From Neocallimastix lanati (nom. inval.) (lineage: Eukaryota > Neocallimastigomycota > Neocallimastigomycetes > Neocallimastigales > Neocallimastigaceae), in assembly GCA_016946835.1 (NCBI GenBank), contig JACVTC010000081.1:591501-655500 (forward strand): 64,000 bases of DNA, written 5' to 3'. This document shows positions 42,898-55,220 of this stretch, in pieces. The position numbers and the translations under genes were made by a program. Within the stretch, counting starts at the first letter, position 1. Every line of letters begins with the position of its first letter. The notes under the pieces were generated by a model. That model saw nothing but the letters and a program-made list of their open reading frames with translations. It did no database searches and had not been told where the DNA came from.

Positions 42898-44451
42898 GAC
42901 ATGAAAATTAATGAAAATACATTAATTGAACCATATAACTTCAGGGATATATTCAAATTTAAAGATAAAATAGAATGGCTAAACGCAATCAAGAAAGAAT
43001 TAGAAATCATGAAAAATCTTAATGTTTATAAAATAGTTAAAACAGTACCATCAGGATCCAACATTATATCAACACATTGGGTATTTAAGTATAAAAGGGA
43101 TGCAAGCGGAAATGTTATTAAAAGAAAAGCAAGATTAGTTGCAAAAGGATATACTCAACAGTACGGTATCGACTACAAAGAAACATTTGCACCAATACTA
43201 AAACAGGATACAATTCGAATCATTACAGTTATCGCGGTTCAGAAAAATTTTAATATTGTTCAAATAGACATCAATTCAGCTTATTTAAATGCACCATTAA
43301 ATGAGCATATATACATGAAAGCACCAGAAGGTCACCCATCTTACGGAAAATCTTTTTGGGAACTTCACAAAGCTCTTTACGGCCTAAAATAGACTGGTAA
43401 AGAATGGAATGATAAACTCAATGAAGAATTGATAAAAATAGGTTTCAATAGAATAAAAAGTGAGCCATGTGTTTATATAAAATTGAACAATGGGAAGGAA
43501 ATAGTTTGTATCCTCTCAGTATACGTAGATGACATTCTCATTGCGGGAACAAATCAAGAAATAAATAAAGTAAAATAATCTATACAAAGGAAGTTCAATA
43601 TAAAGGATATTGGGGATGTTGAATTTGTAATTGGAATAAAATTTACCAAAACTTTAAATGGTTACATTTTACATCAAGGCAGATACATAAATGACATTTT
43701 AAATAAATTTAATATTAACAACTTAACACCAGTAAAAAATCTTATGCCTTTAGTAAATCCAAATCTAAGAACCAAGAAATTCAATGAAACAAAATATCGA
43801 AGTGCAATAGGAAGCTAACTATATTTAGCTATCTGTACCCGTCCTGATATTCTTTTTGCTGTTAGCAGAGCTTCAAGAAAATCAATAGATCCCAACTTAG
43901 AAGATTGGATGAACGTTTTAAAAATTTTTAGATACCTCAAATATACAAAAAATTATGGAATCAAAATAGAAAAGGGAATGAAATTAAAAATATATGTAGA
44001 TGCCGATTTTGCTGGGGATCCCAATACAAGAAAATCAACTTCTGGGTTCCTTATGTTAATGGGGAATACTCCAACAAGTTGGTATTCCAAATTACAGCAC
44101 TGTGTCTCCACCTCAACTACAGAAGCTGAATATTATAGCTTAAGTGAATGCGCAAAACATTCATTGTGGTACAAAAATTTATTAAACGAATTAAACATAA
44201 ATATCAAAGAAATAACAATTTTCGTAGACAATAAAGCAACAATATATAATAGTGAAAATCAATCAATAAATCCGAAATCAAAACACATTGACATTAGGTA
44301 TCATCATATCAGGGATTTGGTAAATAAGAAAATCATAAAATTAAAATACATAAAATCAAAGGACAACCTTGCAGATGGTTTTACAAAATACTTAAATAAT
44401 TCTTTAATGGACAAATTTAGGAATACCTTATTAACGAAAATAATTAATTAA
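42898..44451 (+). pseudogene. Copia RT and RNase H, single frame with three stops
   Basis: One frame runs from 42901 to 44451 with only three stops: TAG 43390, TAA 43576 and TAA 43816. RT motifs are STHWVFKYKRD, KARLVAKGYTQQYGIDYKET, IDINSAYLNAPL, KALYGLK and YVDD at 43522-43533. RNase H has YVDADFAGDPNTRKSTSGF, STTEAEYYSLSE, FVDNKA, KHIDIRYHHIRD and LADGFTKYL. Two of the stops sit where relatives have Gln, consistent with single C-to-T changes. Otherwise it is well preserved, so inactivation is recent. Confidence 0.88.
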
Positions 44452-44803
44452 TTATATTAAAATATATCTTCATTTTTTTTTTTGTCTTTTAAAAAGTTTT
44501 TTTTGAAGCTAGATTTTTGGGGGATTGTCAAAATAATGATTAATTTAATTAATCTATCTTTAATATAAATAATGACCAATTACTTGTATTAATATTTAAA
44601 AATGAAAAGTATAAAAAATCATAGAATTATTATTTTATAAAAATATATCTTATACAAAAAATAAAAGAGAATAAAAAATACTTTATACTGATATAAATAT
44701 ATTATAATAAAATATTTTCTAAAAAACTATTAACCCATATATAATTATATTATTGTGTTTATTATAGTTTATTTGAGTGTTTCTTAACATGATATTTTTG
44801 ACA

Positions 44804-45229
44804 AAAATAATCAATAATAAAAAAATAAATAAATAACAATAATAATATTTCGAAATAAAAATTAATCTATATCAATAAAAAAAAAATATTATAAAAATTA
44901 AATTATTAAATAAAAATATTTAATAATTTTTTTTTTTTACAGTCAAATATTTATTTATTTATTTACTTATTTATTAATTACATGAATATTTTTTTATTAA
45001 AAAAAAAAAAAAAAAAACACAAAATTTATAAAAAAAATAAATATAATTTGTCAAATAAAAACATAGTTATATTTTAAATAATAATGTGAAATAAAAAGTA
45101 ATATTCAAAAATAAAATTATGATATGAATAAAAAAGTAATATTCAAAAATAAAATAATAATGTGAAATAAAAAGTAATATTCAAAAATAAAATGCCTAAA
45201 TAAATTCAGGAAAAAAGATCATATGCCAT
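44804..45229. other. Continuation of the interrupted repeat, then low-complexity DNA
   Basis: AATAATCAATAATAAAAAAA resumes the dispersed repeat split by the copia element. AT DNA with short direct repeats (AAGTAATATTCAAAAATAAA three times at about 45090-45190) follows. No gene is seen. Confidence 0.6.
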
Positions 45230-45447
45230 GAACCTCACCTCCATATTACTTATTCGGGATTAGGGTTTGAATTGACTATCTGAAAGAAAGTATGTTTTAC
45301 TCCTTCAGAGGAATTAGCCCTGCTAAACCTGTCTTACTGCATTTTCAGCGTTGACGCTCCTTAGTTAGTTGGCCCTTATACTTTCAGAACAATAATACTT
45401 GTCGATTACTAGCCCTAGAAATAATTTCTATAAAGAAAGCCTGCAGA
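45230..45447 (+). repeat. LINE-like 5' leader, second copy
   Basis: It matches 30930-31128 nearly base for base from CTTATTCGGGATTAGGG to CTGCAGATC, where the two copies diverge. Here it continues directly into minus-strand ORF2-derived DNA. Confidence 0.65.
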
Positions 45448-46395
45448 TCACACCAATAATGGTGTTTCTGAATAATCACAAGAAATAATTTGGTTCTTAA
45501 ACAAAAGATTCTATTCCTTTTTATATTTAAATCAATAATATCTATATCTCTTCCACTAAGAAGGAAGTTATATAATTGGTACCAAGTCACATATATATTT
45601 AGCACTCAATATTCAGAAAATTACTTAAATTATCACGATTTTCGCCAGTTGTAAAAAAGATCTCCACAATAACGTTTATCACCAATAGAGATTTCATATT
45701 TATCACATTTATTAAAAAATATCATTAATGAACAAGTTAAATAAAATTGATGAGAGGGGACAACCTTGACGAACTCCTTCCTTAATACTAAATGATTCTA
45801 ATAATTTTCCATCAAACCTTACGTAAGTTTTGGAATATTTCTTTTTTTAGACTAGGAAGAGAATACACTTCCAGTGCTTTACTAAATAGATAAATAAATT
45901 TTTATATATTACATTTATTAAAAAAAAAAAAAAATACATTATATAATTAAAAGTTAAAAAAAATAAAATGTATATTAAAAGATTAAGTAAAATAAAAAAT
46001 TATAAAAAACTAAGAAATAATAAATTGTAATTAATTACAGAAAATATAATGTAATAAGGAATAAAAATAAGTTCAAGAGTTAAGAAAAATTCGGTGTGAT
46101 GTATACTACGAGTAGTAACATAATCATCAGTTTCATCAAAAATAATAAAACAAAGAAGTAACATTTTTAAAATATCATTAATGAATAAATTAAACAAAAT
46201 AGGTGATAATGGGCAACCTATAATTCTTAATGATATGAAAAGGACTTACATATTCTTCTCGATAACGGAATCCATATTGTTCAGGTCATATAAATCTTTT
46301 ATCAATTCCATATTTAGAGATTATATTTGAGGTGATTTTTGTTATAATTTTTAATCTATTATTGATAAGAGAGATGCAACGATAGTTATATATGA
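45448..46395 (-). pseudogene. LINE ORF2 reverse-transcriptase remnants
   Basis: On the minus strand from 46395: NYR(G/C)ISLINN.LKIITKITS and RPEQYGFR with breaks, then FNLFINDIL at about 46200-46170. Nearer 45760-45710, EGVRQGCPLSSILFNLFIND marks an RT core. The FINDI motif occurs twice, so two fragments were joined or duplicated. The YxDD box is not readable. It ends at GATTCATA, where the CBM1 gene 5 flank begins, like the remnant left of gene 4. Confidence 0.78.
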
Positions 46396-47055
46396 ATGAT
46401 TCATATATATAAAAAATAGTAAATTCATAAAATAAATAAATAAATATAAATAAATAAAAAAATCAAATAAATGCAATAAATAAATAAGCTCAATTATTAG
46501 AAATAACAATAAATTTTATAATTATTCTAATAACATTAAAAAAAAAGAAAAAAATAAAAAATTAACACTACATTATACATATATTAATATATTTATTATA
46601 ATTATTTTTATTTTTATTTTTTAGTATTTGAATAAAAATTAAATATATATATTTATTTTATTAATTATTTATATCATTTTTTAATTTTTTAATTTATTTT
46701 AAAAAATTTATATATTATTTTACATCAAGTAAAATAATATTATATACATAAATATAACATATATAATTATGATTATTATTTTTAATGAGATTTTTTTAAA
46801 ATAAAAATTTATTTTTTATTTCAAATTTTAATCTTTTTTCAAAATTAGTATAATTTTTTTTTTATTAATATTAATATTTATTGTAATTTTTTTCTTAATA
46901 TTTTTTATATTTTTGTTCTTTTATATTAATTTAATTTGATAATGTTTCTTTTCATTTTTTTTTTTTTTTTTTTTTTTTATTATTTTGTATATTTCTAATT
47001 TAATTTAATTTGATATACTTCATTTTTTTTTTTTTTTTAATTACTTTTTAAATTT
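46396..47055. other. Shared 3' flank of CBM1 gene 5
   Basis: AT-rich DNA starting at GATTCATATATATAAAAAAT, with long T-runs at about 46957-46979 and 47025-47038 close to the stop codon. Paralogous to the flanks of the other CBM1 genes. No gene is seen. Confidence 0.7.
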
Positions 47056-48063
47056 CTAATATTTAACACATTGTGAGTAATATGGACTTAATTCCTTACA
47101 AGTAAAACCAGACTTACAACATTTTGGTCCATTAAATCCTGTTCCACCACATTGAGCCCATTCACCAGCACATTGATTATCATCAACAACAGTTGGATTT
47201 GTTTTTACAGTTACTGTAATTGTTTCTCTCTGAGTGACAGTAACCTTTTCTTTTACAGTAACAGTTGTAACGACTGGAATACATTTAGTACCGGTTGTTG
47301 GAATAACTGGTTTGGAAGTGGTAGTAGTTTTTGGTGGGAGTACTCTTGTACTAGTAGTAGTGGTCTTTGGTGGAAGAACTTTTGTACTAGTAGTAGTGGT
47401 CTTTGGTGGAAGAACTCTTGTACTAGTAGTAGTGGTCTTTGGTGGAAGAACTCTTGTACTAGTAGTAGTGGTCTTTGGTGGAAGAACTTTTGTACTAGTA
47501 GTAGTGGTCTTTGGTGGGAGTACTCTTGTACTAGTGGTAGTAGTCTTTGGTGGAAGAACTTTTGTACTAGTGGTAGTAGTCTTAGGTGGGAGTACTATAG
47601 TAGTAGACTCTCTTGGTGGGGGTGAACAATGGCGAAAAATAGTAGTAGTAGGTTTTGGTGGAAGAACTTTTGTACTAGTAGTAGTGGTCTTTAGTGGAAG
47701 AACTTTTGTACTAGTAGTAGTGGTCTTTGGTGGAAGAACTTTTGTACTAGTAGTAGTAGTCTTTGGTGGAAGAACTCTTGTACTAGTAGTAGTGGTCCTT
47801 GGTGGAAGAACTTTTGTACTAGTAGTAGTAGTCTTTGGTGGAAGAACTCTTGTACTAGTAGTAGTAGTCTTTGGTGGAAGGACTCTTGTACTAGTAGTAG
47901 TGGTAGTGGTCTTTGGTGGACGTTTGGCAGATTTAATAGTAGTAGTAGACGGAAGTAAACAATGGACAAAATTATCCTTATTATTATTACCGCATGCTGA
48001 AACACCAATCAAAGAAGAAACTAAGCACAAAAGGATTATTAAAAAATTTAATTTCATTTTCAT
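47056..48063 (-). CDS. Secreted CBM1 protein with mixed stalk, gene 5
   Basis: 335 residues: signal peptide 1-23, then a short Asn-rich N-terminal part with two Cys (C24, C35) in place of the four-Cys module. About 15 repeats of the VLPPKTTTTST type follow, more often with Lys than Arg (TKVLPPK). The stalk is interrupted in its middle by PTTTIFRHCSPPPREST, the same segment that forms the N-terminus of mature gene 4. The neck and CBM1 (WAQCGG, GFNGPKCC, FTC, LSPYYSQC) are as in gene 4. The start is ATG at 48063 and no intron is seen. A secreted cellulose-binding, non-enzymatic protein is inferred. Confidence 0.92.
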   Translation of the reverse strand: MKMKLNFLIILLCLVSSLIGVSACGNNNKDNFVHCLLPSTTTIKSAKRPPKTTTTTTSTRVLPPKTTTTSTRVLPPKTTTTSTKVLPPRTTTTSTRVLPPKTTTTSTKVLPPKTTTTSTKVLPLKTTTTSTKVLPPKPTTTIFRHCSPPPRESTTIVLPPKTTTTSTKVLPPKTTTTSTRVLPPKTTTTSTKVLPPKTTTTSTRVLPPKTTTTSTRVLPPKTTTTSTKVLPPKTTTTSTRVLPPKTTTTSKPVIPTTGTKCIPVVTTVTVKEKVTVTQRETITVTVKTNPTVVDDNQCAGEWAQCGGTGFNGPKCCKSGFTCKELSPYYSQCVKY

Positions 48064-48703
48064 TTATTTTTTTTTTTTTGTTTAATTAAATATATAGAAA
48101 TTTTTTCTTTGCAAAATAATAAAAAAATATATATATTTTATATTTTTTATATAAAATATTTAAAATTTTTAATATTCAATTATTTTAAATATTTTTTATC
48201 ATCAATTATTCTAATATATATATTCAATATATATATTTAATAAAGATATTTCAAATCTTTATTATTATTTTTTTTTTATTTGAATTTGAAGAAAAGCAAA
48301 AAAGGATTTTCTCTTTATTTTATATGAACATCAAAAAAAAAAAAAAATAGAACATTTAAATTATAATAATAAAAAATATTAATAATTAAATTAATTAAAT
48401 ATAAGCATAATATTAAGTTTTTTTTTTTTTTTTTGAAAAAAAAAAAATAAATATATATTTATATATATATTAATTTTTGTTCATAAAACTTTAAATATTA
48501 CATAAAACATAACAAAGAAAAAAATTTTTTTAATTATAATTTAAATAATGTCACATTTCATTTTTTAATACAACAATAAGAAAATATCTTCATAAACTTT
48601 AACTACTATTAATAAATCAATACCAGAAAAAAAAATAATAAAATAAAATAAAGAGTAGAATATGAAAATATAGTACAGATTGAATAAAATAATAAAATAA
48701 TAA

Positions 48704-48743
<40 letters not shown>

Positions 48744-50400
48744 TAATAATAAATTTTATATATATCAATAAATAAATACAAAATGTAAATATTAAAAAAT
48801 GTATACGTTCAACAGATTAAAATTACATTATAATACTTAATAGTTATACTTTAAATTTTAAATAAATAAATAAATAAATAATTAATTAATTAATTAATTA
48901 ATTAATATTTTTAATAACAAAGTTTCTCCCGAAAAGCTTGGAATAATAGTAAAAGCAGTTGTTATCATCAACAATAGTAAAATTTGTATCAAAAATTCAA
49001 AATAAATTAAAGGTAAAAAAAAAAAAATGGATAGAATTAATAAAATTAATAAAATTAATAGTAAAAATAAATAAATAAATGTAATAAATACATAAATTAA
49101 AAAAAATAAATAAATAAATTAAAAGAATAAATACATAAATTAAAAGAATAAATAAATAAATAAATTAAAATTTCATATTAATTAATTCTAATATAATAAT
49201 TTATCTTTTTCTTTATATTTTTATTTTTATTTTTTTCTATATATTTTTGTTTTTGTTTTTGTTTTTATCTTAAATTTTATATTTATACAAATTAAAGCAT
49301 TTATTTTTTTATTTTCTATATACAAATTAAAACTTTTTTATTTGTTTTCTTTTATTTACATATAACAAAAAAACTTAAGAAGAAAAGAAGTAAGAAGAAG
49401 ATAAAAAATAAAATAAATAAAATTATACTTTTATAACGATTTAAACTTTATGTATATTAAATATCCAACATCTTCATCTAAATTTAAATTTATATATGTA
49501 TATAGATAAATGTATATATATGGATATAAATGTATATATATGGATATATATGAATTGATATGTTTTTTATTTGGTCTCTAAACCAATAACATAAATTTAA
49601 AGTAAAACATTTTTAATTTATCTTTATTTTAGATTTATTTTGTGTTCTTTGAAATTCTACAACTTTTAATTCAAAACACACAATCAATCATAAATAATAA
49701 TAATTAATAGGTAGCAATAATATAATAAAAATAAATAATAAATAATAAATAATAAATAATAAATAATAAATAATAAATAATAAATAATAAATAATAAATA
49801 ATAATCAATAACTAATAAATAACTATAAATAATAATAAAAAGTATATTTGTTAATAAATAATATTTAATATTTAATAATAAATAATAATTAAATAATAAA
49901 AAGAAGTAATAATAATAAAATATATAATAATAAATAATAAATAATAAATAATAATAAAAAGAAGTATTTAATAATAAATAATAAATAATAAATAATAAAT
50001 AATAAATAATAAATAAAAATTATAATAATAAATATTTAATGTTAAATGATAATAAAAAATTTTTAATTATTCAATATAAATGACTTTATTGCTTATTAAA
50101 TTAAAAATAAATTAATAAATCAATAAAAATTTTCAAATTTCTGGAATAAAAAGAGAAAAAAAAAAATTTTTTTTTAAAATCATCATAAATAATATTTTTT
50201 GTTACAAATAAAGTTTTAATATAAAATCAAAAAAAAAAAAAAAAAAAAAATAATATTATATTAAAAAGTTTATTGACTAATAAATTATAATAATATTTTT
50301 TAATAAGAAGAGAAAGATAATAATAAATAAATAGATAAATAAATAGATAAATAAATAGATAAATAAATAGATAAATAAATAGATAAATAAATAAATATGT
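48064..50400. repeat. Duplicated 5' flank unit of CBM1 gene 5 and following repeats
   Basis: It holds the dyad block (48193-48258), (TAA)n near 48708-48741, AACAAAGTTTCTCCC (48917), TTTGGTCTCTAAACCAATAA (49569), heptanucleotide DNA (49730-50040), the end block (about 50070) and the TTTTTTGTTACAAATAAAG repeat (50196-50400). It is nearly identical to 3794-4790 over their shared part. No gene is seen. Confidence 0.72.
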
Positions 50401-50575
50401 AATAATAATAGAAAAACAATAATAATAATAATTCAATATTATATACATTATAATATAAAAATAGAATAAATAACACATAAAAATTACTAATGAAAATAAT
50501 AATTAATCAAATAAGAATTTTTTCTAAAAAAAAATAAAAGATAATTATCATAATAATAATAATAATAAAATTCAT
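50401..50575. other. AT-rich spacer
   Basis: Short (TAA)n stretches only; no gene is seen. Confidence 0.5.
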
Positions 50576-50816
<241 letters not shown>

Positions 50817-52715
50817 TTTTGTACATTTATTTATGATATATATATATTTTTATTTAATAAAAAAGGAATAAATAAAAAATAAACAAATAGATATAAAATA
50901 TTTTATAATTCTCTATATGTATGTAATATTAGATAATAATAATGATGTGAAAAAAGAGAAGTAGATTTAATATAGAATGTATATCACGTGAATACATTGC
51001 TTCATATATTTAAGTGACACAAAATATTTAAATGGGTTGTTTATCATAAATTTATACATCATAAAATAAATATATTTTTAATAATAATAATATAGTAAAA
51101 AGAACAAGAAGGAAGAACAATAAAGAAGAAAAAATAAAATAAAGTAAATGCAATAAATGCAAAAACTAATAATAAGAAATAACCATGAATTTAATAATTG
51201 TTCTAGTATTAATAAAAATAAATATATATATATGTATATATAAATAAATAATATAAAATAAATAATATATATATTTATATAATTAAAATGAAATAATACC
51301 AATGATTTCAATTTTTTTAGTCTTCTTAATCACTTTACTTAACTTTGATATTGGACCTTTCTTTTTCCTTTTTTGTAGTAATATTATATTAATTTGGTTA
51401 AATTTATGTATCTAACCATACTTTGTAGTAGTTTTGATAGCTAATTTTTATTTATCAAAAATTTATATATCGTTATTAACACTAAATAAATAATGAATTT
51501 TATGAATTTTTATTTAACAAAAATTTATATATGGTTATTAACACTAAATAAATAATTAATTTTATGAATAATTCAAAGTTTTACATTTAATATTATAAAC
51601 TTTATTATTTAATATAATAATACATCTCTTAAGTAAAATAAAATAAAAAGTAGAATATTAAATAAGATAGTACAGATTGAATAAAATAAAATAAAATAAA
51701 ATAAATAGTAGAATATTAAATAAAGTACAGATTGAATAAAATAAAATAAAATAAATTAAATTAAATTAAAATAAATTAAATTAAATTAAAATAAATTAAA
51801 TTAAATTAAATTAAATTAAATTAAATTAAATTAAAATAAAATAAAATAAATTAAATTAAATTAAAATAAAATAAAATAAAATAAAATAAATATGAAATAT
51901 AATAAAATAAAAAAATTATTTGAATTATAATAAAAATACATGTACTAATAAAATAAAATAAAATAAAATAAATATGTGAATTATAATAAATTGCAAGTAT
52001 CAATCGAAATAAAATAAAATAATATAAAATAAATAAATATGCAGTGAAATAATAATATATAATATGATAAAATAAAATAAATAAGATATTGATATGAAAT
52101 TAATATAAAAACTGAATTTAGCAACAAATAAATTATATAATAAAGTAAATGATATAGCATATATATATGTTATTATTAATATTAAATATTATTAAATAAA
52201 TAAATGAATAAATTAATAAATGAATAAAAATTTTCAGAATATGGCGAATGTAAATCATCATTTTTTTTTGAAATATATCACATTTTAAATATTTTTAATA
52301 ATTATTTTTTCAAAGAAATTATATGTGTCATTTTATTTTAATGTTTTAAATATTATATTCATAAATAAAAATTTATAAAAAATAATATAAGCCTCATTCC
52401 GAAATGAAATTTTATGTAAATTTTTAAAGCCTCATTCCGAAACGCACCACCCTCAGTTAATAATATTTAGTCAATTAGACTAATTCCTAAATATTTTAAT
52501 AAAGTTAATTTAATAATAATTATTATATATTATTATTCATTAATATTGAAATTCAAATAACTGAATTATTGAAATTGAAATTGAAATTGAATTAAATGGA
52601 AATTCAGTTATTATCTTAACATTAGAAAATAACGTATAAATAGTATTAGTTAATAATAATTAAAACAATTTGTAGAGAGCATGATTCAAATAATAATTAT
52701 TTTTTTTTATTTTTA

Positions 52716-52751
<36 letters not shown>

Positions 52752-53072
52752 GTTGTGGTTAATTCGTTTATCATAATTATAAATGGATCAATGATATCAA
52801 TAATGATTCTAATATTATGAAAATAAATTAATTCATCATTATTATTAATAGGTTTTATTTTTATATTTTAAAATATTATTATTTTGCGAATTATATAGTT
52901 TTTTAGAAAATAATAATATAAATAGTGATAATTTTATTTTATTTAGGAAATATATTATTAAATATTAATAGTTATATACTATTTAATTATGAAAATGTAT
53001 TTTTAAATAAAGTTATTAGGAAATTAATAGTTTAAGAAGATTCATTTAATAAAATTATGGTACTGGTTAAAA

Positions 53073-53104
<32 letters not shown>

Positions 53105-53600
53105 TAAATTATTTTAACCGTTTTATAAAATTATGTGAATGTAATAATAAATATTTTTATACTAAAAAAAAAAAACATACTAAAAATAAATAAGGAATAA
53201 AATGCTATTATAAAATATTATTATTATGAATTATTTTCTTATAATTTATTAGATTATGTTATTGTGTCATAATTCCTTAGAGAAACGACCAAATAAATAA
53301 ATAAATAACTGGATATGGAATATTTTAAATATCCCTTACCAAAATTAGGGAAAGAGAAAAGACCATATAAAATATTTAAAATCAATATTTCATGAAAAAA
53401 AAAAAAAAAAAAAAATTGTCATAAATATAAGTGGATTTAAGATTGAAAAAAGACTAAATGGATCAATTGAAACTAAATTTGGTTATTAACAATTTTATTT
53501 TACATTCATATTCAATTGGTATTATAAAAATCAATACTAGAAATATTTAATAATCAGAAATATAAGGGTTTGGACGAATTCATAAAAATTTAATAGGGAT
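50817..53600. other. Gene-free AT-rich region with pentanucleotide arrays
   Basis: It contains GTACAGATTGAATAAAAT spacers with (AAAAT)n and (AAATT)n at about 51650-51890, and a near-repeat AAGCCTCATTCCGAAA at 52390 and 52429. A small inverted repeat ATAACTGAAT/ATTCAGTTAT lies near 52560-52605, and polyA and (AT)n runs occur. The 51310-51450 stretch is somewhat less biased, but no frame there is convincing. Confidence 0.55.
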
Positions 53601-53601
53601 C

Positions 53602-53739
53602 GTGCATTTCGCAATTTTGCATTTCGCAATGTGGCTTATATAATCATAAATAAATATATAAATAATTACTATTTAAAAGAAATAATACTATATTCTATTA
53701 AAAAAGAATTATAAAAAATTATTTTTATAATTGAATATT

Positions 53740-53775
<36 letters not shown>

Positions 53776-54060
53776 GAATATTTATTATTTATTTAATTCT
53801 TTATATATTTGATTATAAAAAACAAGCCACATAAAAACACGCCACATTGAGAAAAGCACAATTGCGAAACTCATACGGGTGTGGGGCATTTCGCCAAATT
53901 GAAAATTATTAAATAAATAAAATTAAATATTATTAATATCACATAAAAACAATTTTAAAAAAAAAATTATTTTGAATTAATATTTATTTATTCATTTATT
54001 TATTTATATCAATACTCTCCACTTGTCGAAATGCAACTTGGGGAAATGCAACTCTCCCAC
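53602..54060. repeat. Inverted repeat with GCATTTCGC motifs
   Basis: Arms 53606-53635 and 53841-53870 match in about 26 of 30 positions as reverse complements, around a loop of about 200 bases. Further direct and inverted copies of GCATTTCGC/CGAAATGC occur at about 53620, 53886, 54029 and 54043. No coding frame is seen. It may be a MITE-like element or a structured RNA. Confidence 0.55.
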
Positions 54061-54132
54061 TCACTCACTAGATAACTAGATTCAATTTAATTTAATTTTA
54101 CCCTTTAGCAATTAATAAAAATAATTTCGAAG

Positions 54133-54172
<40 letters not shown>

Positions 54173-54253
54173 GTAATACCTTAACAAACAAACAATAGAA
54201 AATATTGCATTGAGAATTTCCCTCTAAAAAAAAAAAAAAAAAAAAAAATTATA

Positions 54254-54289
<36 letters not shown>

Positions 54290-54379
54290 ATATATAATAT
54301 ATATATTCATTAGAAAGTTATGATCGAGATCTATAAATAAATAAATAAATATATATATATATATATTAATTTCAATTCA

Positions 54380-54825
54380 TTTTGGAGCGCTAAGAACTCC
54401 GAAATATAAACCGCAAGGATATCGTTCCAGACAGGTGGTCTTCAACCCTATTGATGGCTTTGGCAACCCGAGTATTGAATTACTATCCTCCCATCTGGCA
54501 AGAAGTACCCATCGGAAACCAACAATGCTCTATTTAGGATTTAGGATACTTAAAAGTTGCGTCCTTAGGTAGTCTCTAGTTTTCTCTAATTTATATTTCT
54601 TTTCTTTTTTAATTTTTTTTTTATTATAAGCCTTAGTCTTGATTGATTTTTCTTTTTCTTTCCTATCTCCATCCTAGTAAAAAGTTTACTTTTTTTTTTT
54701 TTTTTTTTGATGGAAATTTATTCCAATTTATCTGGTAAAATTTTTACTTTCTTTATTCCATGCAAGCCATTTACAATGTGATCTATCTTGTCGTAAAGCA
54801 GAAATAACAAAAATTTTAGTTTTTT

Positions 54826-54835
<10 letters not shown>
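54380..54835. other. GC-richer island, unidentified
   Basis: 54390-54580 is strikingly less AT-biased than its surroundings. It is open in short stretches on both strands but has no start or known motif. On the minus strand two protein-like short frames follow: 33 codons from an ATG near 54831 (MEKTKIFVISALRQDRSHCK...), and about 47 codons (KTRDYLRTQLLSILNPK at its end) at about 54673-54535. A fitting splice junction between them was not found. It could be a broken gene, a retroposed RNA or exons of an unrecognised gene. Confidence 0.4.
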
Positions 54836-54874
<39 letters not shown>

Positions 54875-55079
54875 ATTCCATAAATAATAATAATAATAAT
54901 AATGGTAGTAATAGTAATAATAATAATAAAAATAATAAAAATAGTAATAGAAATAGAAATAGAAATAGAAATAGAAATAGAAATAGAAATAGAAATAGAA
55001 ATAGAAATAGAAATAGAAAAATAAAAGGAATATTATTTGAATAGATGAAATCTGTTTTTCTTCTCTTTTCTTTTCTATT

Positions 55080-55115
<36 letters not shown>

Positions 55116-55220
55116 CTTAGAGAAAACTTTATTTAATTTATAATAATAATAAAATTACATGAAATTAAATGAAAAAATAACAAATAAAATACATGAAATA
55201 AAATATTATATATTATAAAA
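54836..55220. repeat. T-runs, (AAT)n and (GAAATA)n arrays
   Basis: T-runs at about 54832-54873 and 55083-55112, (AAT)n at 54886-54930, and about 12 units of GAAATA at 54945-55018. No gene is seen. Confidence 0.8.

Larger units (their letters stand above)
39177..44803 (+). mobile_element. Complete but disabled Ty1/copia retrotransposon
   Basis: Near-identical LTRs bound it (39177-39452, 276 bp; 44526-44803, 278 bp). They start TGTCA and end TGACA and differ by a 2-bp indel that I can see. A 5-bp target duplication AAAAT lies at 39172-39176 and 44804-44808, and the empty site survives in a paralogous repeat at 14401-14420. GATTAAGAGTCTCAG follows the 5' LTR as primer-binding site, and a G-rich TTTTTGGGGGAT precedes the 3' LTR. 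Gene order is gag, protease, integrase, RT, RNase H, as in copia. All genes carry stops or shifts, and most of the integrase core is deleted. Confidence 0.95.

Noticed and set aside
43390-43818. Alternative genetic code with TAA/TAG read as Gln in the copia RT
   Set aside because: Two of the three stops sit at likely Gln positions, but the third replaces a likely Leu, and host genes here use TAA as a normal stop.
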